64,000 nucleotides of DNA from Erodium maritimum (lineage: Eukaryota > Streptophyta > Magnoliopsida > Geraniales > Geraniaceae). A model generated the notes under the pieces. That model was given only the letters and a program-made list of their open reading frames with translations. It was not told the DNA's origin and searched no databases. The DNA is taken from NCBI GenBank assembly GCA_963921825.1, contig OY997591.1, positions 36,849,825 to 36,913,824 on the forward strand. Direction: 5' to 3'. Of the stretch, positions 44,516 through 57,573 are shown piece after piece. Positions within the stretch are counted from its first letter, which is position 1. Every line of letters starts with the position of its first letter. The translations under genes were made by a program, and so were the position numbers.

Positions 44516-47500
44516 TGGATGAGAATGTCTGCTTCTATTGCCAGAAGCCTGGTCAACGAAAAGAGATTGCGGGAAAAACCAGGATGATCTAAACAAGGGC
44601 AGTGGGACTGCGCCTTCATCAGGTATTAACTTCATAGAGCTACATCTCTCTACTTCCAAGATTCATGGTATTGGATACCGGGGCTTAATCTCACATATGC
44701 ACTGAAGTGCAATGATTGGAAAGTAGGAGAAGCTTGGAAAGCATAAAATGGACCTCAGAGTTATGGCGACTGCTGTAGGATCCATAAGTCTTGCTTTGCC
44801 AAGAGGCCTAGTTTTGTGCTACATAATGTATAATTATACCTACTTTTAGTAGAAAAATTATATTCGTGTCCATGTTAGACAAGGAAAGATATAATTCTTA
44901 TTTTCAATATTCTATGCAATGATATGTTTTATGTTAATGCTAACATGGTTGGAGGAATGTACATATTAGATATGGGTAACAATGTCTCAAGCTCTATTTA
45001 TAACGTTAATGCCAAGAGGTCTAAATCCGAAGATTTAAACCGAAACTCTTATAAGGGAATGTCATTAGGGTCGTATAAACAAAAACGCATATTAGCACTT
45101 TGGAAGTGCAGACTTTTAAGTTCGTTTGAATTTCATTCGATTGATAGGTGCGAGACTTGTTTGATGGAAAAAATGACTAAAGCGCCCTTCATCGGTTGCA
45201 GTGAAAGGACGGGTGAGTTATTGGGGCTAATACACTCGGGTGTTTGTAGACCAATAAGTTCGCTTGCCAGGAGGGGTTCTAGCTACTTTATCACATTTAC
45301 AGTTGATTACAGTAAATATGGTTATGTCTATTCGATAAGACATAAGTCTGAAACTTTTGATATATTCAAAGAGTTCAAAACTGAAGTAGAAAACCGGCTC
45401 GAGAAAAGTATTAAGACACTTCGATTGGATCGAGGTGGAAAATACTTAAACAGAGAGTTTTTAGATCATCTGGTTGAAAGCATAATTTTTTCAGAATGGA
45501 CTCCTCCCGGAACACCGCAGTTGAATGTTGTGTCCGAGCGGAGAAATCGGACTTTATTGGATATGGTCAGATCCATGATCAGTTGGACTGATCTCCCAAT
45601 CTCTTTCTGGGGTTATGCTCTAGAGACGACCGCATTCATAGTGAATCGAGCTCCAACGAAGGCTGTGGAAGGGACACCATTTTAGAAATGGCATAGGAAG
45701 ATGCCCGCTTTGTCCTTCCTAAAGATTTGTGGTTGCGAGGCTTTATGTGAAACATTTGGTTTCGACTAATCTCGAACCAAGATCTAAGATATGCACCTTC
45801 GTGTGGTATCCAAAAGCAACAAGAGGATACTACTTCTACAAACCCAGTGAGAACATGGTGTTCGTCGCTTGGGCTGGGGTCTTTATGGAAAAGGAGTTTT
45901 GTTTCCAAAGACATCATTGGGAGGACTGTGCATCTCGAAGAAACTCAGGATGGTACAGATCCGTCTGAACCAATTGACAACCTAGTAGAAAGGGAGCCAG
46001 AGATGGTCGTAGAGTAAGAACCAATTCCTGTTACAATTCCGGAAGGTCCAAGGCAATTTGAAAGGATCAGCCGTCCACCTCCAAGATATGGTATCCGGAG
46101 GTGAGAATGAAGTCATGGTAGATCACGATGATCCAGCCACCTTTCAGGAAGTCGTTGATAGGCCCACTCTGAGTTATGGCTGGGAGCCATGAGGGAGGAA
46201 ATGCAATTCATGTCGAACAACCCATTCTGGAAAATGGTTGATCCCATCAATGGTGTGAGGACCATTGGATGCAAATCGATTTTCAAGATGAAGATGGACA
46301 TGGATAACAACCCTCTAACCTACATAGCTCGACTGGTGGGGAAAGGTTATAGGCAGATCCAATGGATTGACTATGAGAAAACCTTCTCCCTAGTGGCTAT
46401 GGTCAAAATCGATCCAAATTCTTCTTGACATAACTGCATATCATAATTACGAGATATGGAAAGTGGATGCAAAACTGTTTTCCTAAATGGAAATTTGACT
46501 GAATACGTTTGTATGTCTCGGCTCAAAGGTTTTGACGATCCGAAGAATAAGGGAAAGATTTATAATTTGTTGAAATCCATTTATGGATTGAAACGAACTT
46601 TTCGGAGTTGGATCCTTCATTTTGATGAAGCTGTAATTGGATCAGGCTTAATCAAGAACGAAGATAAATCTTGCGTTTATAAGAAGGATAGTGGGAGCAA
46701 GATTACCTTTCTGGTTCTCATTGAAAACGACATCCCAACCTTGCACGAGACTAAAGCTTGGTTGAGGAAGTGTTTTTCAATAAAGGACTTAGGCGATGCT
46801 TCCTATGTAGAGATCGCACCAAGAGGGTCTTGGATTTGAGTCAGGGAACCTATGTGAACAGGCATTGAGTAGGTTCTCAATGCTCGATTCAAAGAAAGGA
46901 CTCTTACCCACTAGTCATGAAATTTATCTCAGCAAGACTTAGTGTCCTAAGACACCTGATGAGCTGAAAAGGATGATGCAAACCCATGCGCCTAGGGGTA
47001 GGATCGATCATATATGCCATGACATGTACAAGACTGGACATCTTGTAAGCCTTATGTTGTACCAGTAGACATCAGTCTAACATAGGGGAAAGATGATGGT
47101 GAACTAGTCGTCAAAGGATAAGTAGACACTAGTTGTCCAAGACAAATCCAGATGACTTTAGAAGTCAGTCAAGATATGTGTTTACGCTGAATGGCGGAGC
47201 TTTAGCTGGGAGAGCGTAAAGCAAGATACCATTTCCGAATCTACGATAGAGGCCAAGTACATGGATGCTGTAGAGACAACTAAGGAGGCTATGTGGATTT
47301 GGAAATTCACGGCAGGTTTGTGTGTAATTAAAAACCCATCCAGCCCGGTGAATCCATTTCGCGACAACACAAGTGCCATTGCGCAAGCTAAAAGCCCAAA
47401 TCGTATAACAAATCCGAACATGTACTGCGGCGTAACCACCTCATCAGAGAAATACTGAACTGAGGTGAAGTGAAGATAACATACATTGCAACAGATGATA

Positions 47501-47590
47501 ACATAGCCAACCCTTTGACTAAGGCAGTGTCGCTTCCTAAACATGTTAGACATGTAAAGTCGATGGAGACATATTGGAGTTTAGATTGCA
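44516..47590 (+). pseudogene. Copia pol of element C (integrase, RT, RNase H fragments)
   Basis: Blocks in order: CFYCQKPG (decayed zinc knuckle), the pre-integrase region with CETCLMEKMTKAPF, integrase LIHSGVCRPISS, FTVDYSKYGYVY, LRLDRGGKYLNREF and VSERRNRTLLDMVRSM (45150-45690), reverse transcriptase IGCKSIFKMKMDMD..GKGYRQI and LLKSIYGLKRTFRSW (46190-46840), and RNase H traces with STIEAKYMDAVETTKEA (about 47230). Several shifts and stops; the YVDD core is not recognisable. Confidence 0.85.
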
Positions 47591-47595
47591 ACTAG

Positions 47596-47609
47596 GGCAA
47601 GTGGGAGAT
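47596..47609 (+). other. Polypurine tract of element C
   Basis: GGCAAGTGGGAGAT directly precedes the TGTTAGTC start of the 3' LTR, and is mirrored by ATCTCCCACTTGCC at 54206 in element B. Confidence 0.8.
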
Positions 47610-49070
47610 TGTTAGTCTTAGTGCCCGTAGTTCAATCCTAAATGTCCAAATGTATATATCATCGTTAGCAATAAAATTAAAGCGGCTTTATATTACTTAT
47701 GTGTTGGAGTAATATATTGATGTATGCTCTGATCTATACCCACCATGTGAATAGAACCATAGATCGAGATAGATCACACTCGATGGGTCCCTAGTCAACA
47801 ATGCTTCACTAGAAGCGACTAGTATGAAAGATGGCTCTTTATGGCTTACGTTCTGTTAGTCATTAGAATGGGATTCGGAGTATGATCATAGATTACATGT
47901 GGGACATGATATTGGACGACCCGAAATGAATATGTTCCATAGATCAAGTCATGAACATATTCATTGTCGTAGCTTGTCATGTATCCGCAGACCAAGGATT
48001 CTTTGTGATCGCTATGCAGTAAACAACTGAGTTTGACCTAGCCTAACGTTGTCCATAATAGGGCTTCCATAATGGCCAGGATTTGCTTGGAGACGGACTG
48101 CATGAGTGACACGAAAGACGGCTAAGGGATTTATCCCTCATACGACGACATAGGAAATATATCGGTTCTCGGCCCCTTGATCGAGAGTGACCGAAAGAAT
48201 AGCATAGCAGTGCACATGATACTAGGTACCATATATTCAATCATCTCACATATCAAGGAACAGTGTCAAGCAATACTAAGAGGATAGTGACAGGGACGAC
48301 GAAACGGTTAGAATCGACAGGGTCGATTCGTTATGCAGTGCCAGGCAATACTAAAGCCTCGTTAGTTTCCATTTCAATAGGATCAAGTAAAATGGGATTT
48401 TACGTTGATCTATTGACATGCATAAACCTAAGGGTCACACCGGAGGGTGAAACTCATTGACACATTTATGGAGAATAGCAAGAAGGGAGTTGTCTCAGGA
48501 CATGACCAAAACTAGGTTTTGGGTCATGTGCCCGTTAGTGAATAGGACTTTATGGATCGAGACAGGGCTTGGAGTCTTGGGATTGATCACGTCGGATAAT
48601 GTTGGACATTTCAGGTATGGAAGGCTTGGAGGCGATGAGCGAATCACGGGACCTCATTGGAAATGGCCACGGGACATGCTCCAAGAGGCCCATGAAAGGC
48701 CCGTGGAACTAACTAATCAAGTCTTGATTAATTAGTACTAAGAAAGCATGACAAGGATTAAGGTGTTGGTGATTCACCACCTAACCCCATCTTGTCTAGC
48801 CATACTTTGTCCTATTTACACCTTACTTGTCACCATGTTTGTCCCATGCCTTTAGTTGGACAAGTATTGGGTTTGTTATGTTTAAGTCATCTTTTTTCAA
48901 CATAACAAACACAAGACAAGAATAGGAAACACAACTTCTCCGTCTTCTCCATTGCAATTTCGGCCAAGGCAAGCTCCCACCTCCATTTTTGTGTTCTTGA
49001 GTCCTCAAAGAGAAGAACTACGTGGCTTTGATTCCCATGTGGATACTCAAGCCAATCATTCGTTACCCGG
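47610..49070 (+). mobile_element. 3' LTR of element C, truncated at its right end
   Basis: TGTTAGTCTTAGTGCCCG onward parallels the solo LTR until CATTCGTTACCCGG at 49070. It then switches to the gag-proximal leader of element A. A 16-bp piece (GTAGGCGTCTTGGAGA) is also missing near 49045. The remaining ~150 bp of LTR is absent. Confidence 0.85.
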
Positions 49071-50191
49071 TCAAGTATGGTTTTCAATGACAAACTATCG
49101 TCATTCGCTGATGTGTTAGCCATTTTGATCCACACGACAAAGTGAATTTAATCAGTAAACTGAATAAATCATGAAGATCGAGTTCAAACACCGACAGGAG
49201 ATTCTAAACCTATAGAATCTTGAACCAAGAACCTTGATTCACTCGATTGAGCTGAACTAATGCTCACCACTCAACCGAGCTATGTAGGCCGGACTCCATC
49301 CGATCACATCCAATGTGACTCTTGGCTAGGGTATGTACCTTACTACACGGCTTACCCTATCTGATACCCTAGCTCAACCTCAGGCTGAGAATCGTAGTCG
49401 GGTCCACCAATTTTCAACGATGGCCTATCACTATGTAGGTGCTCCGCTAATGCGCACGACACCCACATATGCTGACCAAACTTGCTACAACGCCTTCCTA
49501 TGGATGCTCCGCTAATGCGCACGACACCCATAGGTCAGTGAAGCAGGAAGTTGTCGATAAATTGGGAGGTATCTGACATGACCCGTTTTTACTTGTCTCG
49601 TCGTGTTTGAACTTTTGGCACATCATCGATGCGATGAGAACGTCAACTACATTCCAAATGTAATGACTTCTCCAATTACATCCAATGTAATTCTTCCTTC
49701 GAACCCGTCTACTACATCCAATGCAAAAACGGTTCAAGGGCTCCTAACAAACGATCTAAAACCAATTTTATCTTTGCATGTGAGGTGATTTGCTTGAAAG
49801 TTTAAATCTAAGCATGCATTCTAACCATACAATCATGCATAATTTAAACCAAGCATCGAGCATAAAGACGTGCACGTCAAAGCCCCCTAAACTATTCCCA
49901 ACCCGGTCTTGAGCAATCTTGACTTCAAGCCGACGACGTGGGCCTCCCACTCGCCTCTTGACGCCCATCTACTCCAAGCCGTTTCCTGCGGTCTCCCACT
50001 CGCCTCTTGAGCTTCTTCGTCTCCAAGCAGGTGATAACGGTTACAATAAAATACACGACTCGCAGGTCGAGAAATAATAATTATTACAAACAAGTGGTAC
50101 GACGACCACACCTTTAAAAGAATAGTTACACGCTAACACTATCGGCACGTAGTCCGAGAAAAGCGATAAAACTACCCGGGGCATAATAACG

Positions 50192-51867
50192 TGTTAGTCT
50201 TAGTGCCCGTAGTTCAATCATAAATGTCCAAATGTATATATCATCATTAGCAATAAGATTAAAGCGGCTTTCTATTACTTATGTGTTGGAGTAATATATC
50301 GATGTGATTTCTGATCTATGCCCACCATGCGAATAGAACCATAGATCGAGATGGATCACACTCGATGGGTCCCTAGTCAATAAAGCTTCACTAGAAGCGA
50401 CTAGTATGAAAGATGGCTCTTCATGGCTTACGTTCTGTTAGTCATTGGAATGGGATTCCGGAGTCTGATCATAGATATCATGTGGGACATGATATTGGAC
50501 GACCCGCCCTGAATATGTGCCATAGATTGAGTCATTAACATATTCAGTGTCGTAGCTTGTCATGTATCCTTAGACCAAGGAGTCTTTGTGATCACTATGC
50601 AGTCAACAACTAAGTTTGACCTGAGCCTAACGTTGTCCGTAACAGGGCTTCCATAACGGCCAGGATTGGCTTGGGGACGGGTTGCATGAGTGACACGAAA
50701 GACGGCTAAGGGATTTATCCCTCATACTGAGGTATGGGAAAGATATCGGTTCTCGGCCGCTTGATCGAGAGTGACTGAAAGAATAGCATGGCCATGCACA
50801 TGATACTAGGTATCATATATTCAGTCATCTCACATATCAAGGAACAGTGATTGAGAATAATAAGGATGACGGCTCTATGCCTTATCTCAATCAGGATATC
50901 GGAGATAAAAGGATAATGACAGGGACGACGGAAAGGTTAGAATCGATTGGTTCGATTCGCTATGTAGTGTCAGGCAATACTAAAGTCTCGTTAGTTGCCA
51001 CTTATATAGGATCAAGTAAAATGGGATTTGACGTTGATCTATCGACATGCATAGACCTAAGGGTCACACCGAAGGATGAAACTCATTGACACATTTATGG
51101 AGAATGGCCAAAAGAGAGTTGTCTCGGGACATGACCAAAACTGGGTTTTGGGTCATGTGCCCGTAAGTGAATAGGACATTACGGATCAAGACAAGCCTTG
51201 GAGTCTTGGGATTGATCGCGTTGGATAATGTTGGACATTTTCGGTATGGAAGGCTTTGAGGCGATGAGCACGTCACGGGACCTCGTTGGGAATGGCCATG
51301 GGCCATGTTCCAAGAGGCCCATGAAAGGCCCATGCAACCAAGGCCCATGGAACTAATTAATCAAGTCTTGATTAATTAGTACTAAGTAAGCAAGACAAGG
51401 ATTAAGGTGTTGGTGATTCACCACCTAACCCATCTTGTCTTGCCATACTTAGCACCATGCTTGTCTTACTTCACACCATGCTTCACACCTTACTTGTCCT
51501 TGATGGTTGTTGATGGTTTAAGTCATCTTTTTCCTACAACAAATCACAAGACAAGAATAGAAACACAACTTCTCTCCCTCTCACACTACAATTTCGAGTT
51601 TGGCACTTTTCCTCCCTCTTGTTGTGTTCTTGAGTCATCTAAAGAAGAACTACGTGGCTTTGATTCCAATTGGATACGTAGGCGTCTTGGAGACTCAAGC
51701 CGATCATCGTTTATTTGGTGTTCTCTTCCTTTTCTTGAACTAGTTGGTAAGGAAACATCCATATTGTTTATTCTCTTGTGTATCTAATATTTGGTAGTGT
51801 TCTATGACATGGTCTCGAGTTATTTCCGCTGCAAGTATGTGTTCATACCCTCCATCGAGACCCAACA
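50192..51867 (+). mobile_element. Solo LTR in the leader of body A (1676 bp)
   Basis: TGTTAGTCTTAGTGCCCG to ATCGAGACCCAACA, flanked by TAACG at 50187-50191 and 51868-51872. The site in body B is empty at the same place (ATAACGTGCACC at about 58635). Confidence 0.96.
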
Positions 51868-52430
51868 TAACGTGCACCATGCATAATCATCACATCATAC
51901 AGCGTGTTATCAAACAACGTGTTATCAAACAACGAGATATGACTGATTTTAGTTAGCTTCCAAGTTTCGAAAATTATTACACGGTTTATCGAAACCGGTT
52001 TCAAAAATGAATTTTCCAAACGTTTAATTTTGTGGTTCACCATGACGGTTCCAAACTCGTCGCAATTCCCCAAATGGTTTAGCCCCGGCGTTCCGACTAT
52101 CCAATAGTCACGACTCGGCCTAGCTCCGTCCAACGGAGCCCCATCCGGTCACGTGATCGGCTCCCCGAGAGTCCCGGTCTCGTGACCCCGAAAATTAAAC
52201 TTTGTCCGAAAAAATCAGATTTGATTTTATTTCGAAAATCACCAATTTCATGCATAAAACCCACATGCAAGAAATTAATCAATCAAGCATACACCCATAT
52301 ATGCAAAAACATGAAATTAAGAAGCTAACATGTATTTTCAAGCACTTTAAAGAAAAAACCAGCAAGCACTCCAAAATTTCCAGCACCAAATCTGAAAAAT
52401 TCAGCTCTTTTTTTTCCCGTTGGTAGCCAA

Positions 52431-52442
52431 GCTCTGATACCA
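52431..52442 (-). other. Primer-binding site of body A
   Basis: The minus strand reads TGGTATCAGAGC next to the LTR at 52444, so this LTR acts as the 5' LTR of body A. Confidence 0.85.
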
Positions 52443-52443
52443 C

Positions 52444-54205
52444 TGTTGGGTCTCGATGTCGTGGACATGTTAAACACAAAATGCAGCGGAAGATTAACCA
52501 CGAATCAATCGAGATGAATCTACCAAATATGAAAAACAAGTCTGAAAATTCAGCAAAGGTTTGTGTACATCACCTTTGCAGATGGCTCATCTTGCAGCTC
52601 ATGTATCTCCAAAATGAACCGTTGAAACGCGAATCCCTTCGTTCACATTGATTACCCATATGTGGAGAACGTTCAATCGAAAAATCAGCTTCATCGGACC
52701 TTGGATGAACCTCCGATTGTGCTCTTGAAAGCGACTGGTCGGACAGAACTGGGCTGAAAATCAGCACCTTCTACTTCTCCCAAATTGGTTCAATAACACC
52801 AAACTTTGAATGGCTTGAGCCCCTTGGACACCTACGTATCCTTAACGGAATCAAAGCCAACGTAGTTCTTGAGTTTACAAACTCAAGAACATGCAACAAT
52901 GGAACTTGAAGCTTCTTGGAGGAGTTTGCAAAGATGAGAGAGAACTACTCTTTGTGCTGAAATTTTCTTCTCTTATTTGCATGTTGTGTCTTGCCAACAT
53001 CCCTTGCATGTAGACTTAAATGGAAGAGGTCACCTCACTTAATGTACATCAAGTTGCCAAGTGTCCATGCTACTTTGCATGGTAGACTTAATAAACTAAG
53101 CTAGTTTATTACCTAGTGGAAAGTGGGTCCAACCCACTTAGTTTAACAAGACCACTTAGTCAACCTTTGACCTTTGGTTCTTGTTGGGCCTAGCCCATGT
53201 GGGCTGGTCATGGGCCTCTCCAAGAGAGCCCATACCGAGCCCACCATGCTAGCCCGTCCACTATGGCAATTCCTGACACGACTCCCTCCAAGCCAATCCA
53301 CTTGCGTTCTTATCGAGTTACAAACTTATGGTGTGATCCTTAGGTCTATGCATGTCGGTAAGATCAACGTAAAATCCCATTTTACTTGATCTTACTAATG
53401 TGGCGACTAACGAGACTCAGTATCGCCTGACCGTGCATAATGAATCCCCCCTGTCGATTCTGACCTTTCCGCCGTCCTTGTCATTATCCCTTATCTCTGA
53501 TATCCTGATTGAGATAAGGTATAGAGTCGTCATCCTTATTATTCTCAATCACTGTTCCTTGATATGTGAGGTGACTGACCTTATGATACCCCGTATCATG
53601 TGCATGGCCATGCTTTTCCTGTCAGTCACTCTCGATCAAGCAGCCGTGAACTAGATATCTTTTCCCATACCACTATATGAGGGATAAATCCCTTAGCCGT
53701 CTGTCATGTAACTCTTGCAGTCATTCCCTATGCCAATCCTAGCCGTTATGGAAGGCCAGTCACGGTGCAACATTATGCTTTCAGGTAAAAATTGGTTGTT
53801 TACTGCATAACAATCATATAGACTCCTCGGTCCCTGACAAGCAACGACTGTGAATATGTTCATGACTTAATCTATGGAACATATTCAGGTCGGGTCGTCC
53901 AACATCATGTTCCACATGATGTGTATGATCAGACTCCGGAAACCTTTCCAATGACCAATAGAACATAAGCCATCAAGAGTCATATTTCATACTAGTCGCT
54001 TCTAACGAAGACTATTGACTAGGGACCTCATCGAGTGCGATCCATCCTGATCTATGGTTCTATTCGCATAGTGGGCATAGATGGGAAACACACACGACAT
54101 ATTACTCAAACACTTAAGTCCTATTAAAAGCCACTTTATTATATAGCCAACGATGATATTGACAATTGGAAATTTATGATTTGACTACGGGCATTGAGGC
54201 TAACA
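52444..54205 (-). mobile_element. LTR shared by Copia bodies A and B (1762 bp)
   Basis: It starts TGTTGGGTCTCGATGTCG and ends GCATTGAGGCTAACA. On its left is a primer-binding site (body A) and on its right a polypurine tract (body B, 54206), so the single LTR is both the 5' LTR of A and the 3' LTR of B. It is the full-length reference for the minus-oriented subfamily. Confidence 0.9.
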
Positions 54206-54230
54206 ATCTCCCACTTGCCCTAGCTCCAAT

Positions 54231-54660
54231 CTATACTCCAATATAATCCCATGGCCTTACATGTCTCTCGTGCTTGGGTAACGAGAACGCTTTGGTCAAT
54301 TGGTCGGCTATGATATCATATGTTGCAATATACGTGATCTTCACATCACCTCTGTTCAGAATCTCTCTGATTAGGTGATATCGCCGTAGTACATTTTTGG
54401 ATTTGTTATGCGATCTGGGCTCTTTAGCTTGAGCAATGCCCCCTGTGTTGTCGCAAAATAGGTTCACCGGGCTGGATGGGTTTTTAATTACACCCAACCC
54501 TGCCGTGAACTTCCTAATCCGTATAGCCTCCTTGGCTGCCCCTGCAGCCGCTATGTACTCGGCCTTTGTCGTGGAGTCAGCGACGGTATCTTGCTTCACG
54601 CTCTTCCAGCTAAAGCACCGCCATTCAGCGTAAACTGTTATCTTGACTGACTTCTAAAGT
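54231..54660 (-). pseudogene. RNase H region of body B
   Basis: The minus frame encodes KQDTVADSTTKAEYIAAAGA, then AIRIRKFTAGLGVIKNPSSP, LFCDNTGGIAQAKEPRSH, YHLIREI and ADQLTKAFSLPKHERHV, the typical end of Copia pol. It is open for 122 codons to a normal stop; the part upstream is shifted. Confidence 0.85.
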
Positions 54661-54791
54661 CATCTGGATCTGTTTGGAAACTAGTGTCAACATACCCATT
54701 AACGAGTAGTTCAGACTCATCTTTCCCTATGGGTCAGACTGATGTCTACTGGTACAACACAAGGCATAGTAGACATCCAGTCTTGTATATG

Positions 54792-55435
54792 TCATGTCAT
54801 ATATGATCGATCCTGCCCCTCCCAGGCGCACAAGATTTGCATCATCCTTTTCAGCTCATCAGATGTTTTAAGAAACTGATTCTTATTGAGATTAATGCCA
54901 TGACGAGCGGGTAAGAATCCTTTCTTTGAATCGAGCATTGAGAACCTACTCAATGCATTGTTCATATCGGTGCTCTGGCTTAATCCCAAGACCCTCTTGC
55001 TATATATCTTAATCCCTAAGATATAAGCAGCCTCGCCTAAGTCTTTCATCGCGAAACACGTCCCCTCCAAGCTTTGGTCTCGTTTAAAGTAGGGGCGTCG
55101 TTTCCGATAAGTAGTATGTCATCGACATACAACACCAGAAAGGAAATCTTAATCCCCTTTGCCTTCTTGTAAATGCAAGGCTCATAGTCAATCCCTTGGA
55201 TCTGCCTATAACCTTTTGCAACATATCGTGCTTTGTAGGTCTGAGGGTTTCCATCCAAGTCCATCTTCACCTTAAAGATCCATTTGCATCTGATGCTCCT
55301 CACACTATCGATGGGATCAACCAGTTCCCAAACATGATTATTCGACATGGATTGCATTTCCTCCCTCATGCCCCCCAACCATAACTTGTAGTCGGGCCCA
55401 TCTACGGCTTGCTGAAAAGGTGGCTGGATCCTCAT
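54792..55435 (-). pseudogene. Reverse transcriptase region of body B, internally deleted
   Basis: Blocks: WLGGMREEMQSMSNNHVWELVD, IRCKWIFKVKMDLDGN, YVAKGYRQIQGIDYE, then directly CIYKKAKGIKISFLVLYVDDILLIGND. The YVDD core is present, but the segment that normally lies between GIDYE and CIYKK (several hundred bases) is missing. The later part is shifted (55070-54792). Confidence 0.85.
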
Positions 55436-55627
55436 GATCCACCATTAGCTCACTGTCACCTCCAGATACAAAACAACCATATCTCGAAGGTGGGTGACTA
55501 ATCTTTCAAGATTCCCTTGGACCTTCGGGAATTGTTATAGGAATTGGTTCCTGCTCTACGACCACTTCAGGCTCCTCTATTGGGTTTTCATATGGTATAG
55601 AGGCGTCGGTACCATCTTGAACTTCTT

Positions 55628-56590
55628 CTACATGTACAACCCTCCCACTGATGTCTTTGAAAACATAATCCCTTTGCACAAAGACCCCATCCTAGTGACG
55701 AACACCTTGTTCTCACTGGGTTTGTAAAAGTAGTATCCACTTGTTTCCTTAGGATACCCCACGAAGGTGCATTTCTTAGCTCTTGGTTCGAGCTTACTGT
55801 GAACTAACCGCTTCACATAAGCCTCACAACCCCAAATCTTTAGGAAGGACAAAACGGGCTTCCTCATGTGCCATTCCTCAAACGGTGTCCCTTCCACAGT
55901 TTTCGTAGGAGCCCAATTCAAAATGAATGCGGCCGTCTCCAGAGCATAACTCCAGAAAGAGTCAGGGAGATCAGTCCAACTGACCATGGATCAGGCCATT
56001 GTCCAACAATGTCCGATTTCTCCATTTGGCTACACCTCTCAACTACGGTGTCCCGGGAGGAGTCAATTCCGAAGGATCCCATTCTCTTTTAGATAATCTA
56101 AAAACTATGTAGTTAAGTATTCTTAATACTTTTCCCGAGCTGGTTTTTTACTTTAGTCTTGAACTCTTTGAATTTATCAAAAAATTTAGACTTATGTCTG
56201 ATCGAATAGACATAATCATATTTACTAGCAACCATCAGTAAATGTGATAAAGTAGCTAAAAACCCCTCCTGGCAAGCGAACTTATTGATCTACACACATC
56301 CGAGTGTATCATCCCAATAATTCACCCACCATTTCACCGCGATCGATGAAGGGCGCTTTAGTTATTTTTCTCAACAAACAAACCTTGCATTTATTATTCG
56401 AACGAAATTTGAATGGACCTCAATGTCGGCACTTGTGAAGTGCTTGATATGCGTTTCTTGATTTTGTGGCCTAAATGACAGTGCCTTAACAAAGTCTGGT
56501 CTAAATTATCGGATTTAGACCTTTTGGTATCAACCTTAAAAGTAGAGCTTGAGGCATTGTTATCCATATCCAATATGTACAATCCTCCGA
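55628..56590 (-). pseudogene. Integrase and pre-integrase region of body B
   Basis: Blocks: GGLYILDMDNNASSS and LLRHCHLGHK (56590-56394), a decayed core, then MVSWTDLPDSFWSYALETAAF, PFEEWHMRKPVLSFLKIWGCEAYVKR and CTFVGYPKETSGYYFY (55987-55628). These belong to Copia integrase and its C-terminal extension. Confidence 0.8.
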
Positions 56591-56980
56591 CCATGTTTGT
56601 TTAAGCATAATTCATATCATTGCATAGAATATTGAAAATCAAATTTACAATATCCACATTATATCCTTCGGTGTCTAACACGAATACATATATAATGATC
56701 CTAACAGGTATGCAATATATATTGTTTAGAACACAACAAGGGTATTTGGATGATGAAGACTCATGGATCCTACAATAGTCACTACAACCCTTATTTGTTG
56801 TCCACTCTGAGGTCCAATTTGTTCTTCTCCAAGCTTCTCCTACCTTCCAACCACTGCACGTTAGTGCGTATGTGAGATTCATCCTCGGTATCCAATACCC
56901 ATGAATCTTTGGAAGTAGAGAGAGGTAGCTCTATTAAGTTAATAACTAATGATGGCGCAGTCCCACTGCCCTTCTTTAGA

Positions 56981-57573
56981 TTATCCTGGTTTTTCCCGAA
57001 TTCTGAGTCCAATGATTAGGCTTCTGGCAGTAGAAGCAGACAATTTCCTCCTCCTTACTCTTCCTTGAGGACCCCGAGTCCGTGGAGGGTTAGGAGCGAT
57101 CATGTGTCTCTTCTTTCTTGCCCAGCGCACAGGGGCCTTGCCCATGCCACTACCAGTTTCCCTCCTGAAACTGGATCCTTTTCTGACCATCAGAATATCC
57201 TTGGATCCTAGTTCCCCGATATTGTTCTCCGCAATTACAAATGTGCCATGTAACTCTGATTTGGTCTTGTCCATATCGTGCATATGATAGCTCACGATGA
57301 ACTCATCATACATACGAGGAAGGGAGCGTAGACCCACGTCTGCTGCCATCTCCGACACCATCTTAAGACCTAGTCAATTAAGATGTTCGAGATGCCCCTT
57401 CATTTTCTGGACATAAGGGATAGTCTTATCAAGGTTATGTCCTTTGCGTTTAGAATTTTGAGGACTATCCTCAAGTTTCTGTTCCAGTCCAGGTAGTTTG
57501 TACCATTAAGCTTGACCCTGTCAAGAATGGGTTTCAGTGACAAACTACCAGTGTTCACTGATGTGTTAGCCAT
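56981..57573 (-). pseudogene. Copia gag of body B
   Basis: The start at 57573 reads MANTSVNTGSLSLKPI, continuing DRVKLNGTNYL. After a frame break come ADVGLRSLPRMYDEFIVSY, MHDMDKTKSELHGTF and ELGSKDILMVRKG, then a degraded zinc knuckle containing CFYCQKP near 57035. It matches the gag of element C. Confidence 0.8.

Larger units (their letters stand above)
39914..49070 (+). mobile_element. Plus-strand Copia element C, decayed, 3' end truncated
   Basis: In order: 5' LTR (39914-40783, internally deleted), primer-binding site (40785), leader of about 1.5 kb, gag (42322 onward) interrupted by a solo LTR (42834-44510), pol fragments (44516-47590), polypurine tract (47596-47609) and 3' LTR (47610-49070), which stops short of its end at a junction with element A. 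All reading frames are broken. It is nested in the left LTR of the minus-oriented insertion. Confidence 0.85.
49071..52443 (-). mobile_element. Copia body A: gag start and leader only, with a nested solo LTR
   Basis: On the minus strand this holds the primer-binding site (52431-52442), the long leader, and the gag start (MANTSANDDSLSLKT, ATG at about 49124). It is cut at 49071, so all of pol is missing. It parallels 57530-60895 of body B. The solo LTR 50192-51867 interrupts it. Confidence 0.85.
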
